A stretch of 5,397 nt of DNA from an uncultured Caryophanales bacterium (GTDB lineage Bacteria; Bacillota_I; Bacilli_A; RF39; UBA660), in NCBI GenBank assembly GCA_947168625.1, contig CAMVMQ010000060.1, positions 1-5,397 on the forward strand, read 5' to 3'. Made by a program: the position numbers and the translations under genes. The notes beneath the pieces were generated by a model. The model had not been told where the DNA came from and did not search any database. It worked only from the letters and a program-made list of their open reading frames with translations. Of this stretch, positions 5,193 to 5,397 are shown one piece after another (position 1 is the first letter of the stretch; each line of letters opens with the position of its first letter).

Positions 5193-5221
5193 TTGACATA
5201 ACCCAAATTAAACTATATAAT
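5193..5221 (+). promoter_or_regulatory. Perfect consensus promoter of rpmH
   Basis: TTGACA (5193-5198), 17 bases, then TATAAT (5216-5221): both boxes match the sigma-A consensus fully. This fits strong constitutive transcription of a ribosomal protein gene, with a leader of about 25 bases. Confidence 0.9.
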
Positions 5222-5252
5222 AAAAGAGCATTTGACATGGAGGTGTTTTATA

Positions 5253-5375
5253 ATGAAAAGAACTTATCAACCAAATAATAGAAAAAAAGCTAAAAAGCAC
5301 GGTTTCTTTGCAAGAATAAAAGGTAATGTTTTAAAGAATAGAAGAGCAAAAAAAAGAAAAAAATTATGCGCATAA
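5253..5375 (+). CDS. rpmH: Large ribosomal subunit protein bL34
   Basis: This 40-residue, highly basic protein starts MKRTYQPNNRK, continues KAKKHGFFARI and ends RRAKKRKKLCA, which identifies L34 clearly. It is bound within 23S rRNA in the 50S subunit. The ribosome-binding site GGAGGTG (5239-5245) lies 7 bases before the ATG, behind a consensus promoter. Compared with the usual 44-46 aa, four residues are missing where most L34 proteins read TKNGR before VL; here the sequence goes from ARIK to GNVL. The frame is intact on both sides, so this is a small in-frame deletion or lineage variation rather than a frameshift. In most bacteria rnpA follows; here the window ends after a short pyrimidine-rich stretch (5376-5397), so that cannot be seen. 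Confidence 0.97.
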   Translation: MKRTYQPNNRKKAKKHGFFARIKGNVLKNRRAKKRKKLCA

Positions 5376-5397
5376 TTTTGTTTTCTTTTTTTCTTTT

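Noticed and set aside
5088..5252. rpmH upstream region as a possible oriC
   Set aside because: It is AT-rich and divergent, but no DnaA box cluster was found; the sequence is explained by two divergent promoters.
1..5397. CRISPR arrays, tRNA or rRNA genes, insertion sequences
   Set aside because: No direct repeat series, cloverleaf, rRNA-like sequence, transposase or flanking inverted repeats were seen on either strand.

Overview
The window is very AT-rich, with Shine-Dalgarno sites of the AGGAGG type, sigma-A-like promoters and U-tract terminators. It encodes Spo0J/Soj-type ParB and ParA. These features point to a low-GC Firmicute, in Bacilli or a Mollicutes-like uncultured relative. Trp is written TGG (for example in the cold-shock gene) and TGA is used as a stop (end of the 221-aa gene), so the genetic code looks standard. 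The presence of parA-parB and rpmH suggests the neighbourhood of the chromosome origin. No dnaA gene, clear DnaA box or canonical parS site is visible in the window itself.

Layout from left to right; everything is on the minus strand except the last gene. (1) 1-419: the 5' part of an ORF6N-domain (phage-type DNA-binding) gene that runs off the left edge and has its own strong promoter. (2) 572-1219: a CPBP-family intramembrane protease with a strong terminator. (3) 1288-1500: a cold-shock-domain protein with its own promoter and terminator. (4) 1746-3408: the overlapping parA-parB operon, ending in a terminator that overlaps the parB stop codon. (5) 3590-5087: three genes I cannot assign to any family, encoding 120, 221 and 129 aa. 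The first-transcribed gene (129 aa) has its own promoter. The next two (221 aa, then 120 aa) form a tight pair behind a second promoter, ending in a terminator just before parA. (6) 5253-5375: rpmH (ribosomal protein L34) on the plus strand behind a perfect consensus promoter, divergent from the unknown cluster.

Starts were corrected in three places from ribosome-binding sites and promoters: 3952 (ATG), 4620 (TTG) and 5087 (ATG). ParA and ParB are expected to work together in origin segregation and SMC loading. L34 and the cold-shock protein are housekeeping functions. The CPBP and ORF6N genes look like accessory neighbours.

The main oddities are: the uncharacterised three-gene block between rpmH and parA; an identical TTGTGCTA element in three minus-strand promoter regions; a ParA lacking the arginine equivalent to the DNA-binding Arg189 of B. 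subtilis Soj; and an L34 that is four residues short in its most conserved loop.
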